Notes: generated from the sequence alone by a model not told the origin. A DNA stretch of 64,000 bases from Actinoplanes sp. KI2 (GCF_025630775.1 NZ_JAOSZE010000036.1:44728-108727), one strand, 5' to 3'; counted from the stretch's first letter, positions 8,178 to 16,618 are shown. Translations and numbers: made by a program.

Positions 8178-8960
8178 TTGCTGACCTCCATCCGGAAAGT
8201 CGTCCTTGTCGGCCTGAGCGTCGCCGCGATCGCGGCCTGCTCCTCCCAGCCGAAGGCCGATCCGGTCTGGGCCGGTTCGACGCAGGGCCTGGACAGCAGC
8301 GCGACCCCCACCCCCGAGGCGACCGGCGACGCCGCGGCCGCCGCGCCCCTCGTCACGCCCTCGGCCTCGGCCTCGGCCTCGCCGTCCGCCAAGCGCAGCA
8401 CGCCGGCCACCGCCCCCACCACCAAGACCGTCACGAACGCGAAGTACACGTTCCCGGTCACCGGCGGCAAGAGCTCGTACGCGCACACCCACCACGACTA
8501 CCCGGCCACCGATGTGATCACCGCCTGCGGCCACACCTTCGTCGCGGTGACCAACGGCGTGGTTCTGTACACGAAGACCAGCGACACCTGGACCGCCAAG
8601 GCCAACCTGGGCGCCACCCGGGGTGGTCTGTCGGTCGCGATCCTCGGCGACGACGGCGTCCGGTACTACGGCTCGCACCTCGCCTCGATCGCCTCCGGCA
8701 TCAAGCCCGGCGTCCGGGTCAAGGTGGGCCAGACCCTGGCCAAGACCGGCGACACCGGCGACGCGAGCGCCTGCCACCTGCACTTCGGCATCTCGCCGCC
8801 GTGCGCCAAGGGCAGCGACTGGTGGAACCAGCGCGGCACCGTCTACCCGTGGCCCTACCTCGACTCGTGGAAGGCCGGCGGCAACAAGTCCCCTGTCGCC
8901 GCGGTCAAGGCGTGGAAGGCGGCGCACGGCTGCCCCACCGCCCCGACCGTCGACAAGTAG
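8178..8960 (+). CDS. M23-family metallopeptidase lipoprotein
   Basis: 260 aa from TTG 8178, preceded by AGGAAAG. The lipobox AAIAAC (Cys21) predicts a lipoprotein. Residues about 25-95 are a low-complexity Thr/Ala/Ser/Pro tether, which would let the domain reach the cell wall. The C-terminal domain carries the LytM/M23 zinc residues H-x-x-x-x-D (THHDYPATD) and H-L-H-F-G, plus the GLSVAILGDDGVRYYGSHLASI core seen in active members. It should cut peptidoglycan cross-bridges or act as a cell-wall remodelling hydrolase. It is monocistronic between the SPFH terminator and the convergent glycosyltransferase gene. Confidence 0.88.
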   Translation: MLTSIRKVVLVGLSVAAIAACSSQPKADPVWAGSTQGLDSSATPTPEATGDAAAAAPLVTPSASASASPSAKRSTPATAPTTKTVTNAKYTFPVTGGKSSYAHTHHDYPATDVITACGHTFVAVTNGVVLYTKTSDTWTAKANLGATRGGLSVAILGDDGVRYYGSHLASIASGIKPGVRVKVGQTLAKTGDTGDASACHLHFGISPPCAKGSDWWNQRGTVYPWPYLDSWKAGGNKSPVAAVKAWKAAHGCPTAPTVDK

Positions 8961-9073
8961 CCGGCAAACCCGCCAAAGGCCTCGCGAGGTCGGAAACCGG
9001 CTTTCGCTACGTCCGCGACGCGCTGTCGGTGACCATATTCAGCCGTACGCCGGTGGCCGGGCTCACCGCTCGG

Positions 9074-10351
9074 TCACTTGGCGGCCGAGCCGAGCCGTTC
9101 GATGGCGTCCGCCGCGACGCGCAGCCCGTCGGCCGCCCGGATCTCCGCGGCGTCCTTGGCCAGCCGGTCGCGCAGCCCCGCATCACCGAGGAGCCGCTCG
9201 ATCGCCGCGTGCAGCTGCTCGTCGGTGAACCCGTACGCGTCCAGCCGCACCCCGTAACCCCGCTCGTGCACCCGCTGCGCGTTGTCGTACTGGTCCCAGA
9301 ACAGCGGCAGCACGATCATCGGCTTGCCGAAGTGCATGGCCTCGGTGGTGGTGTTGTTCCCGCCGTGCGTGATCACCAGATCGACCAGCGGCATGATCGT
9401 GGTCTGCGGCAGGAACTCCGCCCCGATCATGTTGTCGGGCAGCGTGATCTCCTCGTGCAGCGGCCCCTTCGAGACGATGTACCGGTGGTCGGTCCTGGCC
9501 AGGGCCGCGATCACCCGGCGCATCAGCTCGACGTCGGCCGAGCCGAGCGAGCCGAGGCTGAAATAGATGAGGCGGCGGCCGTCGGCGAACCCCGACGGCG
9601 GCTCCCACTTGGCGTCGGTCTCGCGCACCGACGACTCCAGCCGCTTCCAGGCCGGCGCGAGGCGGCGCCGATCGGTGTAGTCGAGCACCCGCGGGTAGAC
9701 GTACAGGTTGAGCGCGCCCTCGTGGATGAACTCCAGGTCGGGCAGCGCGGCCGCGCCCTGCGCCACCACCCAGTCGTTGAACTGCTCCCACATCGGCCGG
9801 TGTGTCCGGTCGTACTCGGCCAGGAAGTCCGCCCAGCCCTCCCGCGAGGCGGCCGGGTAGCCGGAGAAGACCGGCGGGATGTCCGGGCCCTTCATCTCGA
9901 GCGGGTTGCACGAGGCGATCCGCACGAACGGCACGCCGGCCGTGGTCAGCGCCGGGAAGGCGACCACATTGTCCTCGACGATCACGTCCGGCCGGACCCG
10001 CTCGATGATCTCCAGCAGCTGAGGCTGGCAGAACTTGGCGCCGTCGATCAGCTCCTGCCAGACCGGCTTCACCCAGGTCTCGAGCTGCTCGACGGTCGGC
10101 TTGCGGAACTCCGGCGCGGTGTCCCGAATGAAGTCCTTCCAGAACTGCCCGGCAGTTTGCGGCTCGTCCGGTGCCGGGGCGAGGGTGACCAGGTCTTCCT
10201 CGAAGCCGAGCGCGGTCAGCTTGCCGGCCCAGGACGCCTCGGCCGCGAACGCCACCCGATGCCCGCGCCGGCGCAGCACGTCACCGATGCCGATGCAGTT
10301 GTTGGTCGGCCCGTAGGCGCTCTCCGGCATGAACAGAACCGTCAGCGACAT
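9074..10351 (-). CDS. GT1-family glycosyltransferase (MGT/UGT type)
   Basis: 425 aa, ATG 10351 with GGGAGAG upstream. The N-terminal Rossmann half starts LTVLFMPESAYGPTNNCIGIG and binds the acceptor; the C-terminal half has the nucleotide-sugar signature region VDLVITHGGNNTTTEAMHFG, KPMIVLPLFWDQYDNAQR and ERGYGVRLD, close to macrolide and UDP-glucuronosyl-type transferases. It would transfer a sugar from an NDP donor to a small lipophilic acceptor, for example for detoxification or natural-product tailoring. It is divergent from a TetR gene; a perfect inverted repeat in the intergenic region suggests TetR control, a layout common for self-resistance glycosyltransferases. No biosynthetic gene cluster surrounds it. 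Confidence 0.88.
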   Translation of the reverse strand: MSLTVLFMPESAYGPTNNCIGIGDVLRRRGHRVAFAAEASWAGKLTALGFEEDLVTLAPAPDEPQTAGQFWKDFIRDTAPEFRKPTVEQLETWVKPVWQELIDGAKFCQPQLLEIIERVRPDVIVEDNVVAFPALTTAGVPFVRIASCNPLEMKGPDIPPVFSGYPAASREGWADFLAEYDRTHRPMWEQFNDWVVAQGAAALPDLEFIHEGALNLYVYPRVLDYTDRRRLAPAWKRLESSVRETDAKWEPPSGFADGRRLIYFSLGSLGSADVELMRRVIAALARTDHRYIVSKGPLHEEITLPDNMIGAEFLPQTTIMPLVDLVITHGGNNTTTEAMHFGKPMIVLPLFWDQYDNAQRVHERGYGVRLDAYGFTDEQLHAAIERLLGDAGLRDRLAKDAAEIRAADGLRVAADAIERLGSAAK

Positions 10352-10386
10352 CGACTCTCCCGCGGGGAAGGCTTGTTACTGAGCCA

Positions 10387-10412
10387 GCTTGTTGAAGGCA
10401 AATTCAACAAGC
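10387..10412. promoter_or_regulatory. Probable TetR operator
   Basis: GCTTGTTGAA-N6-TTCAACAAGC is a perfect 10-bp inverted repeat centred between the divergent glycosyltransferase and TetR genes, 36 nt upstream of the glycosyltransferase start. A third CTTGTT half-site occurs at about 10372. Size and symmetry fit a TetR dimer. Confidence 0.7.
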
Positions 10413-10478
10413 GCCCTTGCGGACAGTCAATATGCAGAGCCTATGGTTAGGCCGCCGATGTTGACGGGGAGGTGAACG

Positions 10479-11090
10479 ATGGCAACCCGGAAGTCGCGGA
10501 CCGAGCGACGAGCCGACCTGATCGAGGCGGCCCGGCGCGCGATGCTCCGGCACGGCCCCGACGGCGTGCTGCTCAACCAGGTCGCCGAGCAGGCCGGGCT
10601 CACCTCGGGCGCGGTCCTCTACCACTACCCCGACCTCTCCGACCTGCTGCTGGAGGCGAACCAGGCCGGGATGGAGCGCTTCTACGCGGCGCGGATGCGC
10701 CGGGTCGCCGGGCTCGCCGACCCGGTGGAGAAGCTGGTGGTCACGATTCGCTCGGGCCTGCCGGTCGACGCCGACGACGCGGACGTGCGCCTGCTCTGCG
10801 AGCTGGGCGGCTCGGCCGGCCGCAACCGGGTCTACGCCGCCCTGCTGACCTCGCTCTACGACCGCCAGGTGTCGATGTACCAAATCATCCTGGAGACCGG
10901 CGCGGCGCACGGCGCCTTCACCCTGGCCGGCGATTCCCTCACCATCGCGCGGAACCTGGTGGCGCTTGAGGACGCATACGGCTACCGCATAGTCGCCCGC
11001 CATCCCTCCCTGACCACCGACACCGCGGCGGAACTGATCCTCGCGTATGCCCGCCAGGCGACCGCCAACCCGCTGCGAGTGCCCGCGTGA
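10479..11090 (+). CDS. TetR-family transcriptional regulator
   Basis: 203 aa, ATG 10479 with GGGGAGG upstream. The N-terminal helix-turn-helix spans about residues 8-55 (RRADLIEAARRAMLRHG ... VAEQAGLTSGAVLYHYPDLSDLL). The C-terminal all-alpha ligand domain is less conserved; its segment MYQIILETGAAHGAF sits in the dimer region. It most likely represses the divergent glycosyltransferase gene and itself by binding the inverted repeat at 10387-10412. The stop overlaps the start of the next gene (GTGA), so the kinase is cotranslated with it. Confidence 0.9.
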   Translation: MATRKSRTERRADLIEAARRAMLRHGPDGVLLNQVAEQAGLTSGAVLYHYPDLSDLLLEANQAGMERFYAARMRRVAGLADPVEKLVVTIRSGLPVDADDADVRLLCELGGSAGRNRVYAALLTSLYDRQVSMYQIILETGAAHGAFTLAGDSLTIARNLVALEDAYGYRIVARHPSLTTDTAAELILAYARQATANPLRVPA

Positions 11091-12097
11091 GGGTTGACCC
11101 CGGGTCGTCCGCCGCCCTGGTGGACGCGATCGTCGCCGGCCGCTCGCCGGACGACCTCGACCTGCGGGTCTTCGTCCCGCTCGCGGCCGGCGACCGCACC
11201 GAGCGGCCGATCACCGTCGACCAGACCAACGTGTCGGTGGTCGTCGGCGAGCGCGCGGTCGTCAAGTGGATGCGCACGCCCGGCGACGCCCGTGCCCCGC
11301 GCCTGCTCGCCCACCTGGCCGCCGCCGGCTTCGCCCGGACGCCCACCCCGCACGCCGCCGCTTTCCGCGACGGCCGGCTGGTCGCGCTGGTCACCGCGTT
11401 CCTCCCGGAGGCGCAGGACGGCTGGGACTGGTGCACCGACGACCTCCTGTCCTGGCTGGACGGCGGCCCGCCGGCCGACTTCGCCCCCGCCCTCGGCACG
11501 CTCGCCGCCGACCTGCACGCGGCCCTCGCCGACTACGAACCCACGGCGTCGGTGCCGCCATCGACCGCCGCCGACACCCTCGCGGAGGCGCTGGCCTGCG
11601 ACGACGATGCCTGGGTCCGCTCGATAGCCCCGCTCATCGAAGCCGATGTCGCCGTCCTGTCGGCCTACCGCTCGCCGTCGCCGTCCCTTCATCTGCACGG
11701 CGACCTGCACGTCGGCCAGATCCTGCGCTACCGCGGTGGCCGGCTGGCCGTGACCGACTTCGACGGCAATCCGACCGCCACCGCCCGCCCCGAACCGGCC
11801 GCCCGCGACCTGGCCCAGCTCCGCACGAGCGTGCTGCACGTGGCCGAGATCGCCAATCGCCGCACCGAGGGCCGCCATCGGCCGGCCCTGCTCGAGTGGG
11901 GTCGCCGGGCCGCCGACGACCTCCTCGCCGCCTACCGCGCCGGCCTGGCCGGGCACGGCGTCCCCCAGCTGCTCGACGAGAAACTCCTGCGCCCCTTCGA
12001 GGTCGAGCAGGAGTGCCGCGAACTGATCTACGCGGCCCGTTTCCTTCCCCGCTGGCGATACGCGCCGTTGGGCGTCCTCCGCTCCTGGTACGGGTGA
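11087..12097 (+). CDS. Maltokinase-fold sugar kinase, glucosamine-kinase-like
   Basis: 336 aa, GTG 11087 overlapping the TetR stop by 4 nt. It has the APH/maltokinase fold: TNVSVVVGERAVVKW in the N-lobe, the catalytic loop LHLHGDLHVGQILR, metal-binding DFDGNP, and a C-terminal block EQECRELIYAARFLPRWRYAP. The H-G-D-x-H-x-G-Q, DFDGNP and RE-x-x-YA-x-R-x-LPRW-x-Y combination is the pattern I associate with actinobacterial glucosamine kinases described from Streptomyces, rather than antibiotic phosphotransferases. It would phosphorylate glucosamine or a related hexosamine with ATP. Its coupling to a TetR regulator and divergence from a glycosyltransferase leaves a role in antibiotic modification possible. 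Confidence 0.7.
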   Translation: MRVDPGSSAALVDAIVAGRSPDDLDLRVFVPLAAGDRTERPITVDQTNVSVVVGERAVVKWMRTPGDARAPRLLAHLAAAGFARTPTPHAAAFRDGRLVALVTAFLPEAQDGWDWCTDDLLSWLDGGPPADFAPALGTLAADLHAALADYEPTASVPPSTAADTLAEALACDDDAWVRSIAPLIEADVAVLSAYRSPSPSLHLHGDLHVGQILRYRGGRLAVTDFDGNPTATARPEPAARDLAQLRTSVLHVAEIANRRTEGRHRPALLEWGRRAADDLLAAYRAGLAGHGVPQLLDEKLLRPFEVEQECRELIYAARFLPRWRYAPLGVLRSWYG

Positions 12098-12194
12098 TCG
12101 CTGTGCGACGATCTTCGCGTGCGCCTGCTGACCGAAACGCTGCTCGCCGAACTGGTGGCCGCCGAGTGGTGGAGCCGGGGCACCGGGTGAGCCC

Positions 12195-12200
12195 TAGAAT
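12195..12200 (+). promoter_or_regulatory. -10 element of a leaderless promoter
   Basis: TAGAAT is followed by 6 nt and then the GTG start at 12207; no Shine-Dalgarno is present. Confidence 0.5.
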
Positions 12201-12206
12201 CCGTCC

Positions 12207-12734
12207 GTGAACCGACGCGGATGGCTGCCGGCCCTCGTCCTGCCCCTGGCCCTGCTCGCCGGCTGCGGCGGCGACGAGCCGGCCCCGCCCGCGCCGGCCG
12301 CGTCCGAGCCGATGACCGTCACCAGCACGGCGTTCCCGGAGGGCGGCACGATCCCGGCCGAGTTCACCTGTTCCGGGGCGGGGCACCGGCCGCCGCTGGC
12401 CTGGACCGGCGGGGAGGGCGCCCGGGCGTACGCCATCGTGGTGGTTGATCCGGACGCCCCGAGCGGCAACTTCTACCACTGGGTCGTCCTCGACCTGCCG
12501 GCCGGCACGAAGTCGGTCGCCGGGCAGCTGCCCGAGGGCGCCCACGAGCTGAAGAACAGCAAGGGCGAGAGGGGCTGGACGCCGCCCTGCCCGCCGTCCG
12601 GCACCCATCACTACCACTTCACCGTGTACGCCCTGAGCAAGGTGGTGAACGCCGGCTCCGTCGAGGGCGCCTTCGCCGCGATCGAGAAGTCCACGATCGC
12701 CCAGGGCAGCCTGACCGGCCTGGTCAGCCACTAG
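12207..12734 (+). CDS. YbhB/YbcL-type PEBP lipoprotein
   Basis: 175 aa, GTG 12207. A lipoprotein signal ends LPLALLAGC. The mature part is a phosphatidylethanolamine-binding-protein fold of the YbhB/YbcL (Raf kinase inhibitor-like) family: FPEGGTIPAEFTCSG, RPPLAW, AYAIVVVDPDAPSGNFYHWVV, the G-x-x-x-W-x-x-PCPPSGTHHYHFTVYAL block. The D-P-D-A-P and H-W ligand pocket residues are intact. The biochemical role of bacterial members is not settled; a small anionic ligand is usually bound. It ends with TAG, overlapping the convergent gene by 4 nt. Confidence 0.88.
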   Translation: MNRRGWLPALVLPLALLAGCGGDEPAPPAPAASEPMTVTSTAFPEGGTIPAEFTCSGAGHRPPLAWTGGEGARAYAIVVVDPDAPSGNFYHWVVLDLPAGTKSVAGQLPEGAHELKNSKGERGWTPPCPPSGTHHYHFTVYALSKVVNAGSVEGAFAAIEKSTIAQGSLTGLVSH

Positions 12735-13384
12735 GACGGGCTCTCCAGGAAGGTCCGCATCCGCCGCCGGGCATGCTCGTTGTCCAGCAGGACGATCTCC
12801 TCCTCGGCGCGCTCGCGAAGCTCGACCTCCGACCCGCCGGCGATTCGCTCCTCGGTCGCCCAGTACACATAGGTCTTGATCTGATGGATTCGGGCGGTGT
12901 CGTCGGCCGACCCGATCGCCTTGAGCCCCATCCGCATCTGCTCGCGGGCCTCCTCCGGCCGGCCGGCGCCGAAGAGGAAGTGCGCGTAGCCGCGGTGGGC
13001 GAACAGCTGCTGGGTCGGCCCCTCCTCCTCGGCCGCGAGCAGCGCCTCCCGCCAGCTCTGGTCGGCCTCGGCCGGATAGCCGGACCGACTGAGCGCAAAC
13101 GCCAGCGTCCGATACTCCGGGCTGGTGATGTCGTGCAGCCGGTTCCGCAGCAGGTAGGCCTGCACGGCGAGCAGTTCGGCCCGCGCGTTGACGAAGGCCG
13201 CCTCGTCACCGAACTCGAGGGCGGTGGTCGGATGGCGGTAGGCGAGCCGCAGATTGTTGAGATCGTCGATCAGGCCGGCGAAACGTAGCCGCTCCGCCCG
13301 GCGCGCTGCCCCGCGCCGCTCGACGACCCCGTAGAGCGAGACCGCCAGCGCGGCAAGGCTGATCAGCACCACTCCGGCTTGCAT
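12731..13384 (-). CDS. Small membrane-anchored helical-repeat protein
   Basis: 217 aa from ATG 13384; an earlier ATG at 13411 lies inside a palindrome and is less likely. One N-terminal transmembrane helix (VVLISLAALAVSLYGVV) is followed by a cytoplasmic alpha-helical domain. A region with helical-hairpin pattern (TLAFALSRSGYPAEADQSWREALLAA, then AHRGYAHFLFGAGRPEEAREQMRMGL) looks like two TPR-like units. I do not recognise the family. No catalytic motif is seen; a scaffolding or regulatory role is the most that can be said. It is divergent from the secreted nuclease gene. Confidence 0.6.
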   Translation of the reverse strand: MQAGVVLISLAALAVSLYGVVERRGAARRAERLRFAGLIDDLNNLRLAYRHPTTALEFGDEAAFVNARAELLAVQAYLLRNRLHDITSPEYRTLAFALSRSGYPAEADQSWREALLAAEEEGPTQQLFAHRGYAHFLFGAGRPEEAREQMRMGLKAIGSADDTARIHQIKTYVYWATEERIAGGSEVELRERAEEEIVLLDNEHARRRMRTFLESPS

Positions 13385-13394
13385 GCGCTCCAGT

Positions 13395-13413
13395 CTATGG
13401 AAACTTTCCATAG
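13395..13413. promoter_or_regulatory. Perfect 19-bp palindrome, probable operator
   Basis: CTATGGAAACTTTCCATAG is a perfect 9+1+9 palindrome between divergent genes; a second imperfect one (ACATC-TATG-GATGT, 13418-13431) follows. The half-site CTATGGAAAC recurs at 25631-25640 in the amylase promoter. The binding protein is unknown. Confidence 0.6.
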
Positions 13414-13508
13414 CAGTACATCTATGGATGTTTTGGCATTAGCCGGTGATCGCCCACCGATCCGAGACTGCTGGCAACAGCCGCAACTCGCGACTCGGGA
13501 GGCCCCCC

Positions 13509-14144
13509 TTGAGGAATCGCCTGCTCTCCGCCGCGCTGGTCGCCGCCCTGCTGGCCACCCTGGTCCAGTTCGGGATCGGCGGACCGGCCTACGCCACCCC
13601 GCCCGGCATCCCCTCCGCCTCGACCGCCAAGACCGAACTGGCCACGCTGACCGTGGCCGCCTGGACCCACACCACCACGTACGACCGCGACCTGTTCCCG
13701 ACCTGGGACACGATCTCCGGCACCTGCAACACCCGGGAGACCGTGCTCAAGCGGGACGGCACGAACGTCGTGGTCAACTCGGCCTGCACCGCCACCTCGG
13801 GCAGCTGGTACAGCCCGTACGACGGCGCGACCTGGACCGCCGCCTCCGACCTGGACATCGACCACGTGGTGCCGCTCAAGAACGCCTGGATCTCGGGCGC
13901 CTGGGCGTGGACCACCAGCAAGCGCGAGTCGTACGCGAACGACCTGACCGATCCCCAGCTCATCGCGGTCACCGACAACGTCAACCAGTCCAAGAGCGAC
14001 AAGTCGCCGGACTCCTGGAAGCCGCCGCTGAGCAGCTACTACTGCACCTACGCCCGGATGTGGGTGCGGGTGAAGTACGTCTGGGCGCTGACCGTCACGA
14101 GCGCCGAGAAGTCCGCCCTGACCAGCATGCTCGGCACCTGCTGA
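13509..14144 (+). CDS. Secreted HNH nuclease (DUF1524 type)
   Basis: 211 aa from TTG 13509, chosen because GGGAGG lies 7 nt upstream and a clean signal peptide follows (RNRLLSAALVAALLATLVQFG, cut near AYA-TPP). The mature domain holds the HNH-like motif DIDHVVPLKNAW, with the later conserved DPQLIAVTDNVNQSKSDKSP and the WKPP ... YYCTYARMWVRVK block characteristic of small extracellular DUF1524 nucleases of actinobacteria. The Asp-His pair would bind the metal. It probably degrades environmental DNA or RNA for nutrition. A perfect palindrome upstream suggests regulation. It ends 5 nt before the convergent LysR gene. Confidence 0.88.
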   Translation: MRNRLLSAALVAALLATLVQFGIGGPAYATPPGIPSASTAKTELATLTVAAWTHTTTYDRDLFPTWDTISGTCNTRETVLKRDGTNVVVNSACTATSGSWYSPYDGATWTAASDLDIDHVVPLKNAWISGAWAWTTSKRESYANDLTDPQLIAVTDNVNQSKSDKSPDSWKPPLSSYYCTYARMWVRVKYVWALTVTSAEKSALTSMLGTC

Positions 14145-14149
14145 GCACC

Positions 14150-15172
14150 TCACGCGATCATCGGGTCGTCCCGGCCGCGCGATCCGGGACGGCCCGGACC
14201 GTGCAGCAGTGTCACGGACCTCTGCACGCCGAGCGAGAGCTGACCGTCGAGCCAGCGGGAGTAGCGCGGTCGCAGCCCCACGATCTCCAGGTACGACTCC
14301 ACCGCGAACCCGAAAACCTCCGCCGCCTGCTCGGCCGCCGGGCCCTCCGGATCCCAGCCGAGCAGATGTCGCCAGCGCAGCGGCACACCGCTCAGCGGTA
14401 CCGCGACGACGCCGGGCGCGGACCGCACGAGACCCTGGCACAACGCGATCGCGCCGCCCGCCGCCACCAGATCGAACGCGCTGCTGGCGGCGATCTCGGT
14501 CGGCGTGCGCGGCGAGAACCCCTCCCGGGCGCAGGCCGCCGCGAAGCACTCGAGGAAGCACCCGTCGCCGGGCGCGGTGATCCATCGTTCGCCGGCCAGC
14601 TCGCCCAGCCCGACCTCGTCCCGGCCGGCCAGCGGATGCCGCTCGTCGAGCAGCACCCAGACCGCGTCGATCGAGATGACCTGCCAGGTCAGCCCGGAGG
14701 GCAGCCCGGACGGCGGGGTGGCGCACGCGCCGAGCACGGCGTAGTCGAGACGCCCGTCGAGAGTCATCCGGGCGATCTCGTTCTCCGACCCGCTCGAGTG
14801 GATCGAGACGGGCCCGCCGGGATGCGCGTCGGTGAGCCGGCGCACCAGGCCGGCCACGATCGGCCCGTTGGTGGCGCCAACCCGATAGCGGGCCGTCCCG
14901 CCCGCGGTGATCAGCTCGCTGGCCTCGTCGTGCAGCCCGGTGAGCGCCGGAATAAGCACCCGGGCGCGGGCCAGCACCAGATCGCCGAGTGGCGTCGGAA
15001 GAACGCCTCGGCGGTCCCGGATGAACAGCGCACCGCCGAGAATGCGTTCGATGCGCTGCAGTTGTGTGGTAAGCGCAGGCTGGGCAAGGCCGAGCGCGGC
15101 GGCAGCCTTGGTGACGCTGCCGGCTTCGGCGATGGCGAGCACGATTCGTAAGTGGCGCAGCTCCAGCTCCAC
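14150..15172 (-). CDS. LysR-family transcriptional regulator
   Basis: 340 aa, ATG 15172. N-terminal winged helix: LRHLRIVLAIAEAGSVTKAAAALGLAQPALTTQLQRIERILGG split over helices 1-3, then the usual linker and a periplasmic-binding-protein-like effector domain (YRVGATNGPIVAGLVRRL, GRLDYAVLGAC, ERWITAPGDGCFLE). The effector is unknown. No divergent target gene is adjacent, since the next upstream gene runs in the same direction, so the regulon cannot be guessed from context. Confidence 0.92.
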   Translation of the reverse strand: MELELRHLRIVLAIAEAGSVTKAAAALGLAQPALTTQLQRIERILGGALFIRDRRGVLPTPLGDLVLARARVLIPALTGLHDEASELITAGGTARYRVGATNGPIVAGLVRRLTDAHPGGPVSIHSSGSENEIARMTLDGRLDYAVLGACATPPSGLPSGLTWQVISIDAVWVLLDERHPLAGRDEVGLGELAGERWITAPGDGCFLECFAAACAREGFSPRTPTEIAASSAFDLVAAGGAIALCQGLVRSAPGVVAVPLSGVPLRWRHLLGWDPEGPAAEQAAEVFGFAVESYLEIVGLRPRYSRWLDGQLSLGVQRSVTLLHGPGRPGSRGRDDPMIA

Positions 15173-15272
15173 ACACGGAACCTAGAGTCGCCGGCGGACA
15201 CCCCGAAAGTCTTTACAGGTAAATTTCGGCCATCTGATTTCATCAATGCAAAAACAAACGGTCGGCTACCGG

Positions 15273-15303
15273 GCTGCAACGCCCCGTGAGGGGGCGTTGC
15301 AGC
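15273..15303 (-). terminator. Terminator downstream of the DUF397 gene
   Basis: Perfect 13-bp stem (15273-15285 and 15291-15303, GCTGCAACGCCCC / GGGGCGTTGCAGC) with a 5-nt loop. Read on the minus strand it follows the DUF397 stop by about 80 nt and leads into a T-rich stretch, separating this unit from LysR. Confidence 0.75.
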
Positions 15304-15380
15304 TTCCGCTAGACACTGGTGAGAAGTTGACTTTGCGTAAGCACTTCCCATCAGTGCGTGCCTATCGGTAGGCTCTCCGG

Positions 15381-15599
15381 TCAGGAAAGGTCAAACTCAC
15401 CGTCCTTAGCGGAGCCCACGAAGGCGGTCCACTCCGCCTGCGTGAACATGAGAGCAGGACCCTGCCGGTCCTTGCTGTCACGGACGGCGACGGCGTCGTC
15501 GAGGAACGCGACCTCGACACAGTTGTTGCCGCCACTACCGTTGCTACGGCTGCCCTTCTTCCAGACAGCGCCGTTGAGATGGTGCGCGAGCATGCTCAA
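15381..15599 (-). CDS. DUF397 protein
   Basis: 72 aa. The core W-K-K-G-S-R-S-N-G-S-G-G-N-N-C-V-E-V-A and the later V-A-V-R-D-S-K-D and the FTQAEWTAFV segment define DUF397, small proteins almost restricted to actinobacteria. They are nearly always encoded beside an XRE/DUF5753 regulator, as here (35 nt from it on the same strand), and behave as its small partner, as in BldB/WhiJ-like developmental modules. The activity is thought to be modulation of the regulator. Confidence 0.92.
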   Translation of the reverse strand: MSMLAHHLNGAVWKKGSRSNGSGGNNCVEVAFLDDAVAVRDSKDRQGPALMFTQAEWTAFVGSAKDGEFDLS

Positions 15600-15634
15600 G
15601 CACCCCCCTTCAATATTCGCTTTGCTTCGGAGCC

Positions 15635-16522
15635 CTAAGCGATCAGAAGGCTCTCGATCATCTTGATTGTCTGGCGATGGTCGAGCGCCTTCGCGCTCAA
15701 TCGCTCGAACTCACTCCGGTAACGAGCAACCTCGGCCGGTTGCTCCTCGTATGAGTCTCCCGCAAGACCTTCAAGATATACAACATCCAGATGGGTGGTT
15801 TCAGGCCTGGAAATCCCATGGTTCATCTGCGCGTCCACGCCATGGAACTCCAATAATGCCACCGAGCCACCGAGGAACCCGTGTTCGCCGGATCCGAAGG
15901 GGAGGATCCGCAGGTTCACATTCGGTAATTGAGCCATTTCAATTAGATGCCGAAGCTGTTCCGCCATCACTTCCGGGCCGCCGACAATACGGCGTACGAC
16001 CGATTCGTCGATCACCGCGGTGAAATCCAGCGGGCGGCGTTCGGTGAGCCGGCCCTGGCGAGTCAGGCGCAGCCGCACCCGGCGGTCGATCTCGTGCGGC
16101 GGATCGTACGAGCGGCCGGTGCGCATCAGCGCCCGGATGTAGCGCTCGGTCTGCAGGAGACCGGGCACGATCACCGGTTCCCAGGTCAGCATCGACGACG
16201 CGCCGGCCTCCAGGCCCACGAAGTTGCCAGGGCGGATGACGTCGCGGTAGTCACTCCACCACGTGCGCTCGCGGGACATGCGCGCGAGCTCGACGAGCGC
16301 GTCGCGGTAGGCGTCGTCCCGGACGTGGTAGAGGTCGAGAAGATCGCGTACGTCCCGGGCGGTCACCGCGACCCGGGCCGTCTCGATCCTCGTGACCTTG
16401 GCAGCATGCCACTCGAAATGGCGGGAGACATTCTCCTGCGTCAATCCTGCGGCTTCTCGGCACCGCTTCAGTTCCGCGCCGAGTCGGCGCCGTCGCAGCG
16501 TCGGGCCTTCATCTACGGACAC
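15635..16522 (-). CDS. XRE-family regulator with DUF5753 domain
   Basis: 295 aa from GTG 16522 (VSVDEGPTLRRRRLGAEL), chosen for GGGGAG 5 nt upstream; an in-frame ATG at 16594 would add 24 unconserved residues. Residues about 12-65 form the helix-turn-helix (RLGAELKRCREAAGLTQENV, WHAAKVTRIETARV). The rest is DUF5753 (WSDYRDVIRPGNFVGLEAGA, VPGLLQTERYIRALM, FTAVIDESVVRRIVGG, MAQLPNVNLRILPFG). It pairs with the DUF397 gene in a WhiJ-like module; such pairs influence development and antibiotic production in Streptomyces. A perfect inverted repeat at 16619-16641 is a likely autoregulatory site. Confidence 0.9.
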   Translation of the reverse strand: MSVDEGPTLRRRRLGAELKRCREAAGLTQENVSRHFEWHAAKVTRIETARVAVTARDVRDLLDLYHVRDDAYRDALVELARMSRERTWWSDYRDVIRPGNFVGLEAGASSMLTWEPVIVPGLLQTERYIRALMRTGRSYDPPHEIDRRVRLRLTRQGRLTERRPLDFTAVIDESVVRRIVGGPEVMAEQLRHLIEMAQLPNVNLRILPFGSGEHGFLGGSVALLEFHGVDAQMNHGISRPETTHLDVVYLEGLAGDSYEEQPAEVARYRSEFERLSAKALDHRQTIKMIESLLIA

Positions 16523-16618
16523 CTGGACTCCCCTTGGCCCTGCAGGTTTCCTCAGGTCACCGATCCTACGACCAGTGCGCCCATGATCCAACATGGACTG
16601 ATGCCCAGGAAGCGCAGA

